From Pontibacter sp. HSC-14F20 (lineage in GTDB: Bacteria > Bacteroidota > Bacteroidia > Cytophagales > Hymenobacteraceae): a DNA stretch of 64,000 nt. The number at the start of each line of letters is the position of its first letter. Within the stretch, counting starts at the first letter, position 1. Of this stretch, positions 24,532 to 34,549 are shown piece by piece. Below the pieces are notes generated by a model that was not told the DNA's origin, ran no database searches, and saw nothing but the letters and a program-made list of their open reading frames with translations. The translations under genes were made by a program, and so were the position numbers. The stretch lies in NCBI RefSeq assembly GCF_019599265.1, contig NZ_JAHZTC010000019.1, positions 1-64,000 of the forward strand, written 5' to 3'.

Positions 24532-26349
24532 TTAAGCAGTTCCTACGTCCCCATGGAAATGATCAAAAAGAATTTGAGCCTTTCGTTGACCCACTTCCAT
24601 CGTTAATTCAGATAGCGTCAGTTCTTTCAACTTCTTCACGGACCGGAATTTCTGAAGCAGGGCATCGGCTGTGGTTGGTCCTATACCTTTCACATCCGTC
24701 AACTCAGTCTTCAAAGTGCCCGCGTCGCGGCGGGAACGGTGGAAGGTGATGGCAAAACGGTGCGCTTCGTTACGCAAGCGCTGTATCAATTTAAGAGACT
24801 CCGATTTCTTATCAATGTAAAGTGGCAGCTTATCCCCCGGGTAAAAAATCTCCTCCAGCCGTTTGGCTATGCCTACAATCGCAATTTTGCCCCACAGATT
24901 AAGGTCTTTCAGCGCCTGCACGGCAAAACTCAGCTGGCCTTTGCCACCATCAATAATGATCAGTTGTGGTAAGGGCTGGTTCTCCTCTATTAGTCTCTTA
25001 TAACGACGCGTCACGACTTCATACATCGACTCAAAATCATTTGGGCCAACCACAGACTTAATGTGAAAATGGCGATAGTCTTTCTTGCTAGGCTTGCCGT
25101 TTTTGAAACAAACCATCGAGGCAACCGGATTGTCTCCCTGGAAATTTGAGTTGTCGAAGCATTCGATCTGGCGGGGAAGTTCTGTCAGCCGAAGGTCCTT
25201 TTTTAACGTTTCCAATACCCGTACTTCGCGTTGCTCGCTCAGACCTTTGTTCTGCTCCTGTCGCCCTTCCCGCTCTTTACGCAAGTACATGGCATTCTTT
25301 AAAGAAAGATTCAGGAGCTTGCGCTTATCACCAATCTGTGGCTGAATGATCGAAATGTTGTCGAGCGGAAGCGTTAGCTCTATATTGGTGATGATCTCAC
25401 GGGAAGTACTCTCAAAATCATGACGCAACTGTACAATTACTGTGGCGAGCAGCTCTTCGTCGCTTTCATCCAGCTTTTTGTGCAACTCTAAAGATTGTGT
25501 CTGAATGATGGAGCCGTTCATAACTTTCAGGTAGTTCACAAAGGCGCACTTTTCATTCGAGGTAATCGAGAAAACATCAATATCAGAGAGGGTATTGCTG
25601 ACGACAGTAGACTTGGCCTGGTAATCCTCTAAAAGGTCGAGTTTTTGTTTGTAACGATGTGCCTGCTCATACTGGTAATCAGCTGCCGCCTCGGCCATAC
25701 GTTCTTTAAAGTAATTCTTAGCAATTGAAAGGTTCCCCGAAAGAATGCTCCTGATTTGAGTGATGTACTGGTTATAGGTCGTTTCGTCAATCAGATCCTC
25801 ACAAGGGCCTTTGCAGTTGCCGATATGATATTCCAGGCATACCTTAAACTTACCAGCCGCAATGTTCTCTGGGGACAGGTTATAAGTGCAGGTACGCAAA
25901 GGGTATAAGGTCCGGATAAGATCCAATACGATGTGCATAGTGGTGCCACTCGGGTACGGACCAAAATAGCGGGAGCCATCATTAATCTTATTACGCGTGC
26001 TGATCACCCTCGGGAAGCGCTCATTTACAATACAGATGTACGGATACGTCTTTCCGTCTTTGAGCAGGATATTATACTTGGGCTGGTATTGCTTGATCAG
26101 GTTATTTTCCAGCAGAAAAGCATCGGCTTCCGTGTCCACAATGGTGAACTCGATATCCTTGATCTTAGAAATCAACTTGAGGGTCTTTTTATTATGCTGG
26201 GCAGAGCGATTGAAATAGGAACTGACACGTTTCCTGATATCGATCGCTTTGCCTACATAAATAATACCTTCATCATCAAAGAACTTATAAATGCCCGGTT
26301 TATGAGGTAAATGGGATATTTTCTCCCGCAACTTCTCGTTTGCAGCCAT
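24532..26349 (-). CDS. uvrC: Excinuclease ABC subunit C
   Basis: A 605-residue nucleotide-excision-repair nuclease. The GIY-YIG domain is at residues about 14-60 (PGIYKFFDDEGIIYVGKA), the UVR interaction helix at about 205-235, an RNase H-like nuclease core with ECFDNSNFQGDNPVASMVCF near 395 and IIDGGKGQL near 465, and a helix-hairpin-helix tail (DVKGIGPTTADALLQKF near 562). UvrC makes the two incisions beside a UvrB-bound lesion. It lies 12 bases after the penicillin-binding protein gene in the same direction, so they share a transcript. Confidence 0.96.
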   Translation of the reverse strand: MAANEKLREKISHLPHKPGIYKFFDDEGIIYVGKAIDIRKRVSSYFNRSAQHNKKTLKLISKIKDIEFTIVDTEADAFLLENNLIKQYQPKYNILLKDGKTYPYICIVNERFPRVISTRNKINDGSRYFGPYPSGTTMHIVLDLIRTLYPLRTCTYNLSPENIAAGKFKVCLEYHIGNCKGPCEDLIDETTYNQYITQIRSILSGNLSIAKNYFKERMAEAAADYQYEQAHRYKQKLDLLEDYQAKSTVVSNTLSDIDVFSITSNEKCAFVNYLKVMNGSIIQTQSLELHKKLDESDEELLATVIVQLRHDFESTSREIITNIELTLPLDNISIIQPQIGDKRKLLNLSLKNAMYLRKEREGRQEQNKGLSEQREVRVLETLKKDLRLTELPRQIECFDNSNFQGDNPVASMVCFKNGKPSKKDYRHFHIKSVVGPNDFESMYEVVTRRYKRLIEENQPLPQLIIIDGGKGQLSFAVQALKDLNLWGKIAIVGIAKRLEEIFYPGDKLPLYIDKKSESLKLIQRLRNEAHRFAITFHRSRRDAGTLKTELTDVKGIGPTTADALLQKFRSVKKLKELTLSELTMEVGQRKAQILFDHFHGDVGTA

Positions 26350-26361
26350 GCGTCATTTTCA

Positions 26362-28668
26362 TTAGAAAGCATCTAAGTCGATCGGGGCAGGAACCTGGTA
26401 AAACTCATCCTGTTGCAGAGAGTCTACCGGAATGCCGTTGTTATACTTAGAACAATCTAATTCTACCGATAAAGGCGTAGAAGGTTTAGGGAAAGGATCT
26501 TTTGATCTTTCCAGTGATTTGTCAGCGTATACCTTCTGCAGGAAGTTACCATAAATAGGCATCGCCAGTTTGTTGCCTTGACCGAGCGCAATGGTACGGA
26601 AGTGAATGGAACGGTCGTCGCCGCCAACCCAGGCACCTGCCACCAGGTCCGGAGTTATACCCATGAACCAGGCATCTGAGTAGTTTTGAGTGGTACCCGT
26701 CTTACCTCCGATCTCGTTTTTGAGTCCGTTGCGGTGGCGGAGGCCATAGTAGGCGGTTCCTCCTGGCTCAGCAGCGGCTTTGAGCATATGCACCATCATA
26801 TAGGCTGTTTCTTCGCTCAGAGCATCTACCGTCTTTGGCACAAACTCGTGCAGCACGTTGCCGTGTTTGTCTTCAATACGGGTAATAAAGTTCGGCTCTA
26901 TCCAGGTACCACTGTTCACGAAAGTACCATAAGCACCTACCATGTCGAATAGTGTTACGTCGTTTACACCCAGTGCGAGGGATGGATTTGCTTCCAGTGG
27001 TGTAGTGATACCCATGCGCTTGGCCGTCTTAACCAGTGTTTCAGCTCCAAGCTTGTTCACCAAAAACGCAGAGATCGAGTTAATAGACTTTGCCATTGCA
27101 TTGCGCAGCGTGAACTTTTCACCGGAGAATTTATTATCAGCATTGTTCGGGCACCACATGGTCCCGTCGCCTAAAGGTATACATACCTGCGTATCGAGTG
27201 TTTCGTAGCATGGGTAGTAACCATTTTCAATAGCTGCTGTGTACAGGAACGGTTTGAAAACAGAACCTGGCTGGCGAGCGCCCTGTTTCACGTGGTCGTA
27301 CTTGAAATGTTTGTAATTGATGCCTCCCACCCAGGCTTTGATATGACCCGTTTGCGGCTCCATGGCCATAAAACCAGTTTGCAGGTAGTGCTTGTAATGC
27401 TTGAGCGAGTCAAGCGGGCTCATCTCTACTTCCTTCTCTCCGTCATAAGTAAAGATCGTCATCGGGACTTTCTTGTTCAGGTAGTAGTTGATCGAGTCCT
27501 GATTGCCGTCAAATTGTCTGTTCAGGTTGCGGTAGCGATCGGTACGCTTAATAGCGGTCTGCAGGTAATTCGGGATTTCCTTGCCCTGGCGGTCGATCCA
27601 GGGGTTACGGCCTTTCCAGTGCGAGAAGAATTCTTTCTGACGATCCTTCATGTGCTCTTCTACTGCCTGCTCGGCATAGCGCTGCATGCGTGAGTCGATG
27701 GTGGTATAGATTTTAAGTCCGTCAGCATACAGGTCATAGCCATTCTCGCGGCACCACTTCAGCAAAAACTTACTGGCTTCGGTACGGAAATAAGGAGCCA
27801 GGCCAATGTTCTGATTCTCAACGCGGTACTTTAATTCGATATCCGTGTCTTTCAAGTTTTCGTATTCAGCCTGCGACATGTAACCGTACTTCACCATCTG
27901 CGAGAGCACCACGTTGCGGCGATGCTTTGAGTTCTCGGGCTTGAATTTCGGGCTATAGTAGTTCGGGTTCTTAAACAAACCTACCAGCACAGCCGATTCC
28001 TGTACTTCCAGGTCGGGGACATCCTTGCCAAAAAATGTCTTCGACGCGGATTGCAGACCAAAGGCGTTGCTACCGAACTCAAAGATGTTCAGGTACATGG
28101 TCATTATCTCCTGCTTGGTATAAGATTGCTCCAGCTTCACGGCCATAATCCACTCTTTTGTTTTGTGAATCAGCGTACGGAAACCCGGCTTATCGTTGAG
28201 GTAGCCGTTGTTGAGTTCTTCGCCACGGGTACGGAACAGGTTTTTGGCCAACTGCTGGGTAATGGTACTGCCACCTCCTTTTGAGCTACCGATCATCAGG
28301 GAGCCGGCCACACGCGCCATTGCCTCGGGGTCTATACCTGAGTGTTCTTCAAAACGGATGTCCTCTGTTGCCATCAGGGCATGCACAAAGTTATCAGGCA
28401 GGTCGTTGAACTCGATCGGGGTACGGTTCTCGCGGAAATATTTCCCCAGTTCCTTGTTATCAGCTGAGTAAAGCACGGAAGAAAGGGCGCTTTTCGGGTT
28501 CTCGAGCGTACGCATGTTCGGCAGGTCCCCGAACAGGTTCAGGAAATTGACGCTGACCGCATAAATGTAAAGTATGAACACAGCCAAACCACTCAGGAAG
28601 AGCAGCCAGAGTGTGGAAATGATCTTAGGGAATACCGTTTTTGGTTTGGGGCGGGTGGTTGTTGCCAT
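26362..28668 (-). CDS. Class A penicillin-binding protein (PBP1A-type)
   Basis: A 768-residue bifunctional peptidoglycan synthase. An N-terminal membrane helix (about 14-36) is followed by a GT51 transglycosylase with the catalytic region ATEDIRFEEHSGID, GGSTITQQLAKNLF and MYLNIFEFGSNAFG. The transpeptidase has the SxxK motif in PGSVFKPF, SxN in KSINSI, and KTGTT near 650. It acts at the periplasmic face of the inner membrane. The start is one base after the stop of the T9SS gene sprE, so translation of the two is probably coupled. Confidence 0.95.
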   Translation of the reverse strand: MATTTRPKPKTVFPKIISTLWLLFLSGLAVFILYIYAVSVNFLNLFGDLPNMRTLENPKSALSSVLYSADNKELGKYFRENRTPIEFNDLPDNFVHALMATEDIRFEEHSGIDPEAMARVAGSLMIGSSKGGGSTITQQLAKNLFRTRGEELNNGYLNDKPGFRTLIHKTKEWIMAVKLEQSYTKQEIMTMYLNIFEFGSNAFGLQSASKTFFGKDVPDLEVQESAVLVGLFKNPNYYSPKFKPENSKHRRNVVLSQMVKYGYMSQAEYENLKDTDIELKYRVENQNIGLAPYFRTEASKFLLKWCRENGYDLYADGLKIYTTIDSRMQRYAEQAVEEHMKDRQKEFFSHWKGRNPWIDRQGKEIPNYLQTAIKRTDRYRNLNRQFDGNQDSINYYLNKKVPMTIFTYDGEKEVEMSPLDSLKHYKHYLQTGFMAMEPQTGHIKAWVGGINYKHFKYDHVKQGARQPGSVFKPFLYTAAIENGYYPCYETLDTQVCIPLGDGTMWCPNNADNKFSGEKFTLRNAMAKSINSISAFLVNKLGAETLVKTAKRMGITTPLEANPSLALGVNDVTLFDMVGAYGTFVNSGTWIEPNFITRIEDKHGNVLHEFVPKTVDALSEETAYMMVHMLKAAAEPGGTAYYGLRHRNGLKNEIGGKTGTTQNYSDAWFMGITPDLVAGAWVGGDDRSIHFRTIALGQGNKLAMPIYGNFLQKVYADKSLERSKDPFPKPSTPLSVELDCSKYNNGIPVDSLQQDEFYQVPAPIDLDAF

Positions 28669-28669
28669 G

Positions 28670-31570
28670 TTAATTATTCGTTCTGAAGTAATTCAGATAT
28701 TCTTCTACATCCTTCTTCTGAAGCAACTTCTGCCAGTTGTCGGATGATATTACAAAGGTAATGAATTCTACGCCTCGAATTTTGCCAATCGGGGATTGCG
28801 GCGCTTTTTGTTTTATGTTATAAGCCTGAGCTTCTTTCATGTTAGGAAAAGCTCGCAGCAGCAGTATTCCTCTGTTGCCATCAAATGACTGCTGCTCTAC
28901 AGCGAGCTTTTGATTGCGGAAATACGTGTTGTTATACTTCTCATACTTTGCCCCAATTTCCTTGAAAGCAGCATGTTCCGTAGGGTATAGCATCACAAAA
29001 TAGTAAGCCGAATCAGGAGCACTGGTATAAGCCAGCGTATCAGTAGCAGGAGGCTGAACCTCTGTGACCTGAGCGCTTGATGTGTCCTGTGCTATACCTG
29101 TTGTATCCAAAGTTATGCCAATCTGGGCTGCGCTTGTTGTATCCTGAAGTATAGTGGTCGAATCAGGTATAGGATTCAGGTTAAGTGGGCGCGGCTGTTG
29201 CAAGGTTGTATTTCGGGCTCGGGCAGAGGCCAGGGCAATGTTGTTGCTAACCCGTTGCTCCGGCGTACGTTCGTCCAGTTTCTGTGCCGTGGGCGGCGCA
29301 GGTGCTTCCTGACGGAGCTGTTGTTTGCTCTCGAGGTCCTGGTAGCGCTTGAGCAACTCGTCGGCGCGAGGAGCAAGCGGACTGGAAGGATGCTGCTGCT
29401 TAAAGGCCAGTAGTTGCTGCTGAAGCAAATCCGATCTTTCAGAACGGGCAGTGATCATCACATGCAGGAAAGCCACTTTATCAGGTATATCGTTGAGCGG
29501 GTATACCTGGCTCAGTTCTGTGAGGATAGTGGTCGCCTGCTGATATTCTCCCAGTTCGTATTGTGCAAAAGCTGAGTCATAGAGTGTGTGCGCTTTAATA
29601 TTGTCAAGTGCATTTTGACTCATGTAGTTCGGGTCGTCTACCAACTTGGCATAGATCGTATTCGGGAATTGCTGTTTGATCCTGGTGTAATATGTGTCTT
29701 TCTGCTCGCTGCCTGCCCGGCTGTAGATCAGGTATAGACTATAATGTGTCTCGGCGGCATGTTCGGACTGCGGGAATCGCTGCAGGAACTTCTCGTAAGT
29801 AGCAGTCGCATCTTCCGGTGAGTTGAGTTTTTGCGCATAGATGTTGCCCAACCGGAACATAGCATCCTCGAGCAACTTCTCGGACTGCTGCAAGGCGAGT
29901 GTCGTAGTCGGAATGTTTTGCAGGTATGTTTCAACCTGGGCCTGTAATCGGGCAGAGCGGGTTTCTTCGGTTTCAGCTGCTGTAGTGTCGGTGGGAGCTT
30001 CCATCGCTACCACTTCCTCCTGACTGCCCACGGTCTCGCCACGGCTCAGGAGTCGCCAGTTGTCCTGCAGTGGACGGTCGCCCCAGCGCCTCACGAATTC
30101 GGAGCGGGCTGTTGCCATGGCCGCCGGGTTATCAAAGTAGAATACGCCTCCTGTATTGTTGCCTCCTGCTGCAGCAGCATCCGGGTTATTACGACCGCCA
30201 ACGGTTACGGCTGCCTGTTGCTCCTGAGAACGGCGGGCCTTGCGCTGCTTTTCCTGCTCCAGTTGTTTGGCCTGCTCCTGCAAGCGTGCTTCCTCTTCCT
30301 GCTGCACTATGTTTTGCACAAAGGCCAGGCGCTCACCTTCGCTCATAGCAGCCAGCTGTTGCAGACTGTCCTGTAGTTGAATCGTGTTGTATTGCTTCGT
30401 GAAATCAGCCAGAACATTGCGACGTTCGAGCACCTGCTCATACTCCAGAGCCTGCTGCGGGTATACCTGCACGGCGCTGTCGTAGTAGGCCTGCGCCAGG
30501 TCATACTTATTCAGGTTCTCGAAATAGATCTCACCGGCCAACAGATAGGTATAGGCTTTCTGGTTAGGTATAGCCCCCGGCGTTTTCAGCGAGGCTTCAA
30601 TGTCCTGCAAGGCTTTGTCGTAGTGTTGCTGGCGGCGCTCGAATACGGCCATTTCATAATAGATCTTGTCACGGTATTCGGCGTTTTTCTCGTCACGCAG
30701 CATTTTCTGGTAGTAGCCCGCAATGCGGTTCAGGTCCTGCGCATCGTCCAGTTCCGATACCTGGCCAAGGTATAGCCGGCTGAAAAATCCCAGGTCGTAA
30801 GGCGGATTGCGGCGCAGGATGCGGCTGTATTGTTGGTAGGCTTCTTTGCGCTGGCCGCGGTCCTGGTAGAGGCGGGCCAATGAGAAACGTACGCGCGACT
30901 GGTTATCCCGTTTCGTAAAGTTTGGCAGCGAGAGGTCCAGGTTTTCGATCACAGCCGCCGTATCGCCCTGCATGAGGTGGTATTCGGCTCGGGCCAGGTA
31001 TAGCTCGCGGGCATTGTCGCGGTTCAGACGCTCTTTTCGCAAAAACTCCGATACCTGCCAAGCGTTGTCTGTCTCCCCCAGTTTCAGGAAAGAGCGCATC
31101 AGCCACACCAGCGCCTCGTGTTTCACGTGGCGGTCTTTGCCTGTGGAGTTTACATAGCGGAACGTCTGGGCAGCCTCTGGGAAATTGAGTTCATAAAAGC
31201 GCACCTTGCCGATAACCAGGTAGCTATCGTCTATCCATTTACTGTTAGGGTGGTACTGAATCGGGAAAGAGGCCTTTTTAATGACATCCTCCAGATCGGC
31301 GGTGTGTGCTTTATAAGTAGCTGAGTCGATGGGGAGAAAGATGGGCAGGGGCCGGTTGTAATCATACACGGTCTGGTCCTGTATGCTCTTTTCGATGGCA
31401 TCCAGCTTCTCTTTCGCTAAAAAGTAGCCATTGTAGCGGGCAGTGGTGTTATGATACGCTTTGCTGAGCGGATTATTGCGCTCAGCAGAACAGCCCGCCA
31501 GCATGAGGCAGGTCAGCACGAAGAGAATGTATGGTGAGTTTTTTCTCAATGTATCAATAGTGTGCAGCAC
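28670..31570 (-). CDS. sprE: T9SS lipoprotein SprE/PorW (TPR protein)
   Basis: A 966-residue outer-membrane-type lipoprotein, lipobox LMLAGC (Cys27). The start of the mature protein (NPLSKAYHNTTARYNGYFLAKEK) and the many tetratricopeptide repeats over residues 100-400 match SprE/PorW, an essential T9SS component thought to link the trans-envelope core to the translocon. A Gln/Ala-rich low-complexity stretch (QEEEARLQEQAKQLEQEKQ) lies near 425. A small C-terminal domain of about 100 residues follows a Thr/Ala/Pro-rich linker. It is the first gene of the sprE-PBP-uvrC operon, opposite gldKLMN. Confidence 0.85.
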   Translation of the reverse strand: MLHTIDTLRKNSPYILFVLTCLMLAGCSAERNNPLSKAYHNTTARYNGYFLAKEKLDAIEKSIQDQTVYDYNRPLPIFLPIDSATYKAHTADLEDVIKKASFPIQYHPNSKWIDDSYLVIGKVRFYELNFPEAAQTFRYVNSTGKDRHVKHEALVWLMRSFLKLGETDNAWQVSEFLRKERLNRDNARELYLARAEYHLMQGDTAAVIENLDLSLPNFTKRDNQSRVRFSLARLYQDRGQRKEAYQQYSRILRRNPPYDLGFFSRLYLGQVSELDDAQDLNRIAGYYQKMLRDEKNAEYRDKIYYEMAVFERRQQHYDKALQDIEASLKTPGAIPNQKAYTYLLAGEIYFENLNKYDLAQAYYDSAVQVYPQQALEYEQVLERRNVLADFTKQYNTIQLQDSLQQLAAMSEGERLAFVQNIVQQEEEARLQEQAKQLEQEKQRKARRSQEQQAAVTVGGRNNPDAAAAGGNNTGGVFYFDNPAAMATARSEFVRRWGDRPLQDNWRLLSRGETVGSQEEVVAMEAPTDTTAAETEETRSARLQAQVETYLQNIPTTTLALQQSEKLLEDAMFRLGNIYAQKLNSPEDATATYEKFLQRFPQSEHAAETHYSLYLIYSRAGSEQKDTYYTRIKQQFPNTIYAKLVDDPNYMSQNALDNIKAHTLYDSAFAQYELGEYQQATTILTELSQVYPLNDIPDKVAFLHVMITARSERSDLLQQQLLAFKQQHPSSPLAPRADELLKRYQDLESKQQLRQEAPAPPTAQKLDERTPEQRVSNNIALASARARNTTLQQPRPLNLNPIPDSTTILQDTTSAAQIGITLDTTGIAQDTSSAQVTEVQPPATDTLAYTSAPDSAYYFVMLYPTEHAAFKEIGAKYEKYNNTYFRNQKLAVEQQSFDGNRGILLLRAFPNMKEAQAYNIKQKAPQSPIGKIRGVEFITFVISSDNWQKLLQKKDVEEYLNYFRTNN

Positions 31571-31665
31571 ATAAATGGGTAATCCTGCGCCTACTTCACT
31601 ATAACGGCCCGGCTATACCTGAAAGTATCCCGGGCTGAGACAGCGCGCAAGCTGTAAGCCATCTA

Positions 31666-31673
31666 CAAAAATA
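31666..31673 (-). promoter_or_regulatory. Candidate -7 box for the sprE operon (TATTTTTG)
   Basis: Minus-strand TATTTTTG matches TAnnTTTG about 95 bases before the sprE ATG. No TTG is found at the usual spacing, so this is tentative. Confidence 0.3.
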
Positions 31674-31806
31674 CAATAATATGCCAATTATGTAAGGGGC
31701 TGTGGATAAAGCCTGAAGCTTGCTATTGAACTATCGAAAATAAGAAATGGTTTCAGGCCTCAGAAGGCTTTTGAAGCACTTTAAAAAGCGATCGAAATAA
31801 AACCTA

Positions 31807-31841
31807 TTTGCAGAGAAGCCCGTGAAAAAAGCGTAATTTTG
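31807..31841 (+). promoter_or_regulatory. Promoter of the ATP synthase operon: TTTG-N23-TAATTTTG
   Basis: TTTG (31807-31810) and TAATTTTG (31834-31841) are 23 bases apart, at the upper end of the spacing used in this phylum. The atpZ ATG follows 26 bases later. The divergent intergenic region (31571-31867) shows no gene. Confidence 0.55.
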
Positions 31842-31867
31842 TAAATCCTTGAAAAACAAGCCAGCGC

Positions 31868-32098
31868 ATGTCACAGCCAGATGAACAAAAGCCAAAAAGG
31901 GAAGACTCATTTAAAGGCTACCTGAAGTACTCAGGGCTGGCTTTCCAGATGATCGGGGCGATGGTGCTGGCTGCCTGGGCCGGCTCGGCGCTGGACGAGC
32001 GCATGGGAAACGAGAATCCCTGGATGACAATTGTATTGCTTGTAGTAGCCGTGGTGGCCTCTATGGTGTTGGTAATAGTATCATTAAATAAAAAGTAA
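31868..32098 (+). CDS. atpZ: ATP synthase accessory membrane protein AtpZ
   Basis: A 76-residue protein with a charged N-terminus and two membrane helices (residues about 22-42 and 52-72) containing YSGLAFQMIGAMVLAAWAGSALDERM, typical of AtpZ/AtpI-type assembly factors at the head of F0F1 operons. AtpZ is thought to help insert or supply ions to the F0 sector. It begins the operon and is followed after 5 bases by another small membrane gene. Confidence 0.8.
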   Translation: MSQPDEQKPKREDSFKGYLKYSGLAFQMIGAMVLAAWAGSALDERMGNENPWMTIVLLVVAVVASMVLVIVSLNKK

Positions 32099-32103
32099 CC
32101 GCA

Positions 32104-32487
32104 TTGAAATTCTTTAAAAACCTCCTCATTTTCACGGGTGTCGTGAGCATCGGCATCGGTTTGCTTTCCTTTTATACAGGCACTGCGCTGCTGCACCCGC
32201 TTATCTGGTACATTTTAAGTTTTATGGTGGTGGTGACGGCGCTGGCTTTTTATGTGTCGCGGCTGGGCGTGGGCTACGACCCGGATAACTTTCAGTTGTA
32301 TTACTTTGGCTCCATGGGCTTCAGGATGATCCTTAGTATAGCCGTTATTTTTATTTACGTTTTCATGTACGCCGAAAATGAATTACAATTCGTTTTCAAC
32401 TTCTTCGCGTTATATTTTCTATTTACCGGGTTTGAAATCTACAGCTTAATAACTAACTTCGCACCGCAATTGAAAAAGCAAGGCTAG
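32104..32487 (+). CDS. AtpI-like small membrane protein of the ATP synthase operon
   Basis: A 127-residue protein with about four hydrophobic helices (FLKN-type start LKFFKNLLIFTG, then HPLIWYILSFMVVVTALAF, GFRMILSIAVIFIYVFMYA and FVFNFFALYFLFTGFEIYSL). It starts at TTG 32104; no ATG or better-placed start is visible. The position between atpZ and atpB and the helix pattern fit ATP synthase subunit I-like proteins, which assist c-ring assembly. The family is poorly conserved, so the name is by position and topology. Confidence 0.6.
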   Translation: MKFFKNLLIFTGVVSIGIGLLSFYTGTALLHPLIWYILSFMVVVTALAFYVSRLGVGYDPDNFQLYYFGSMGFRMILSIAVIFIYVFMYAENELQFVFNFFALYFLFTGFEIYSLITNFAPQLKKQG

Positions 32488-32531
32488 AAATAGCTTTTGT
32501 GGATTTTAACTTTGCTTTTAAATCTCTCTTA

Positions 32532-33566
32532 ATGAAGAAGTTATTTATTTTACTGTTTTCCTTCCTGACGATCTCTGCCCAGGTAGAGGCTGCAGCGGAA
32601 GGCGGCGAGTTTAAGCCAGGCGATATGATCACCCATCACATCGCAGATGATTATACCTGGCATTTTGCCGATGGTGTAACGCTATACCTTCCTGTTATCC
32701 TGATCGATAACGGTACTCCAAAGGTGTTTTCATCCAGTAACTTCTATGACGAAAATCACGCGGTGGTGCCTTACGATGGCTACATGCTGAGCCACGGTCA
32801 CATTTACCGTGCAGATGCCAGTGGCCAGCAGGCTGCTGATCAGTCTTCACTTCTGGACTTCTCTATCACCAAGAACGTTGCCTCTCTTTTCATTAGTGTG
32901 GCTCTGTTATTAGTGGTGTTCTTTACGATTGCCGGTAGCTACGCAAAGGGTAAAGGCAGAGCTCCTAAAGGTATACAGTCTTTCTTTGAGCCGATTATTA
33001 TTTTTATTCGTGACGAAATAGCTAAGGCGAACATTGGTCCTAAGTATGAGCGCTATATGCCATACCTGCTGACTATTTTCTTCTTTATCTGGTTTAACAA
33101 CCTGCTTGGTCTGATGCCGGGTGGCGCCAACCTGACAGGCAATATCGCGGTAACGCTGGTGCTGGCTACCATGACCCTGTTGATCACGGTGTTCAGTGGC
33201 AATAAGAGCTACTGGTCGCACATATTTGCTACACCTGGTGTGCCTACCTGGCTTGCTCCGATCATGATTCCGGTGGAGTTGATCGGTATTCTGACAAAGC
33301 CGTTCTCGTTGATGGTTCGTCTTTTTGCTAACATCACGGCAGGTCACATTATCATCTTGTCGCTGTTCAGCCTCATCTTTATCTTCGAGAGCATATTTGT
33401 TGCACCACTAAGTGTGGCCTTCGCAATCTTCATGTTCTTCTTAGAATTGTTCGTGGCACTGCTGCAGGCCTATATCTTTACGTTGCTTTCGGCGATGTAT
33501 TTTGGTGGAGCGGTAGAAGAGCACGATCATGTAGGTGATCACGGTCACGGAGATGGCGCACATTAA
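32532..33566 (+). CDS. atpB: ATP synthase F0 subunit a
   Basis: A 344-residue protein. The Bacteroidota form carries a cleavable-looking signal (MKKLFILLFSFLTISAQVEA) and a periplasmic N-terminal domain of about 110 residues before the canonical membrane helices. The essential arginine of the proton path is in PFSLMVRLFANITAGH, and a His/Asp-rich tail (EEHDHVGDHGHGDG) ends the protein. The ATG at 32532 is preferred over a GTG at 32499 because it starts exactly at the signal peptide. Subunit a pairs with the c-ring to carry protons. Confidence 0.93.
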   Translation: MKKLFILLFSFLTISAQVEAAAEGGEFKPGDMITHHIADDYTWHFADGVTLYLPVILIDNGTPKVFSSSNFYDENHAVVPYDGYMLSHGHIYRADASGQQAADQSSLLDFSITKNVASLFISVALLLVVFFTIAGSYAKGKGRAPKGIQSFFEPIIIFIRDEIAKANIGPKYERYMPYLLTIFFFIWFNNLLGLMPGGANLTGNIAVTLVLATMTLLITVFSGNKSYWSHIFATPGVPTWLAPIMIPVELIGILTKPFSLMVRLFANITAGHIIILSLFSLIFIFESIFVAPLSVAFAIFMFFLELFVALLQAYIFTLLSAMYFGGAVEEHDHVGDHGHGDGAH

Positions 33567-33586
33567 TCTGTTTTTTATTTTTTTAA

Positions 33587-33868
<282 letters not shown>

Positions 33869-33884
33869 TATCCTTTGTATTTGG

Positions 33885-33917
33885 TCTCTCGTCCGGACGT
33901 ATGGTCCGGACGGAGAG
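33885..33917 (+). promoter_or_regulatory. Intercistronic hairpin after atpE
   Basis: CTCT-CGTCCGGAC and GTCCGGACG-GAGAG pair around a 5-base loop, with 9 perfect GC-rich pairs extended by near-perfect flanks. No T-run follows, so it is probably not a terminator. It fits an mRNA-stabilising or processing element that keeps atpE mRNA abundant. Confidence 0.7.
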
Positions 33918-34000
33918 GTCAAAATAGTTAAATAGTTAAAAGCAATGCCGGTTGATAGCCGGTGAACTGATTAAAACCTAATTATTCAAATTCATACACA

Positions 34001-34495
34001 ATGGAATTAGTAACCCCAGGTATAGGTTTAATTTTCTGGCAGACGGTGACTTTCATCATCGTGCTGTTCCTGCTTTCCAAGTTCGCCTGGAAGCCTATCA
34101 TGAATGCGCTAAACGAGCGTGAGACTTCTATTGAAAATGCACTGAGCGCTGCTGAGAAAGCAAAGCTGGAGATGCAGGGTCTGAAGGCTGAGAACGAGAA
34201 ACTGCTGGCCGAAGCCCGTATGGAGCGTGACAAAATCCTGAAAGAAGCTTCAGATGCAGGTAACGCCCTGGTAGAGACAGCAAGACAGAAAGCAAACGAA
34301 GAAGGTGCCCGCATGATCGCTCAGGCGCGTGAGTCCATCGAAAATGAGAAGCGCGCTGCTATTACGGAAGTGAAAAACATGGCTGCCGTACTTTCAGTGG
34401 ACATTGCTGAGCGCATTCTGCGCAAAGAGCTGAGTAACCCACAGGCACAGCAAGAGCTAGCCAAGGATTACATCAACGAAGTAACGCTTAACTAA
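34001..34495 (+). CDS. atpF: ATP synthase F0 subunit b
   Basis: A 164-residue protein with one N-terminal membrane helix (GIGLIFWQTVTFIIVLFLLSKFAW, about residues 6-29) and a long charged coiled coil (about 35-150), the peripheral stalk of ATP synthase. The start region ELVTPGIGLIFWQ is typical. It lies 132 bases after atpE, with the hairpin in between, and 54 bases before atpH. Confidence 0.93.
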   Translation: MELVTPGIGLIFWQTVTFIIVLFLLSKFAWKPIMNALNERETSIENALSAAEKAKLEMQGLKAENEKLLAEARMERDKILKEASDAGNALVETARQKANEEGARMIAQARESIENEKRAAITEVKNMAAVLSVDIAERILRKELSNPQAQQELAKDYINEVTLN

Positions 34496-34549
34496 TCGTA
34501 TCAACATAGCCAGGCTGCTCAAATAGCAAAGAGGCCATAATAAAGCAAT

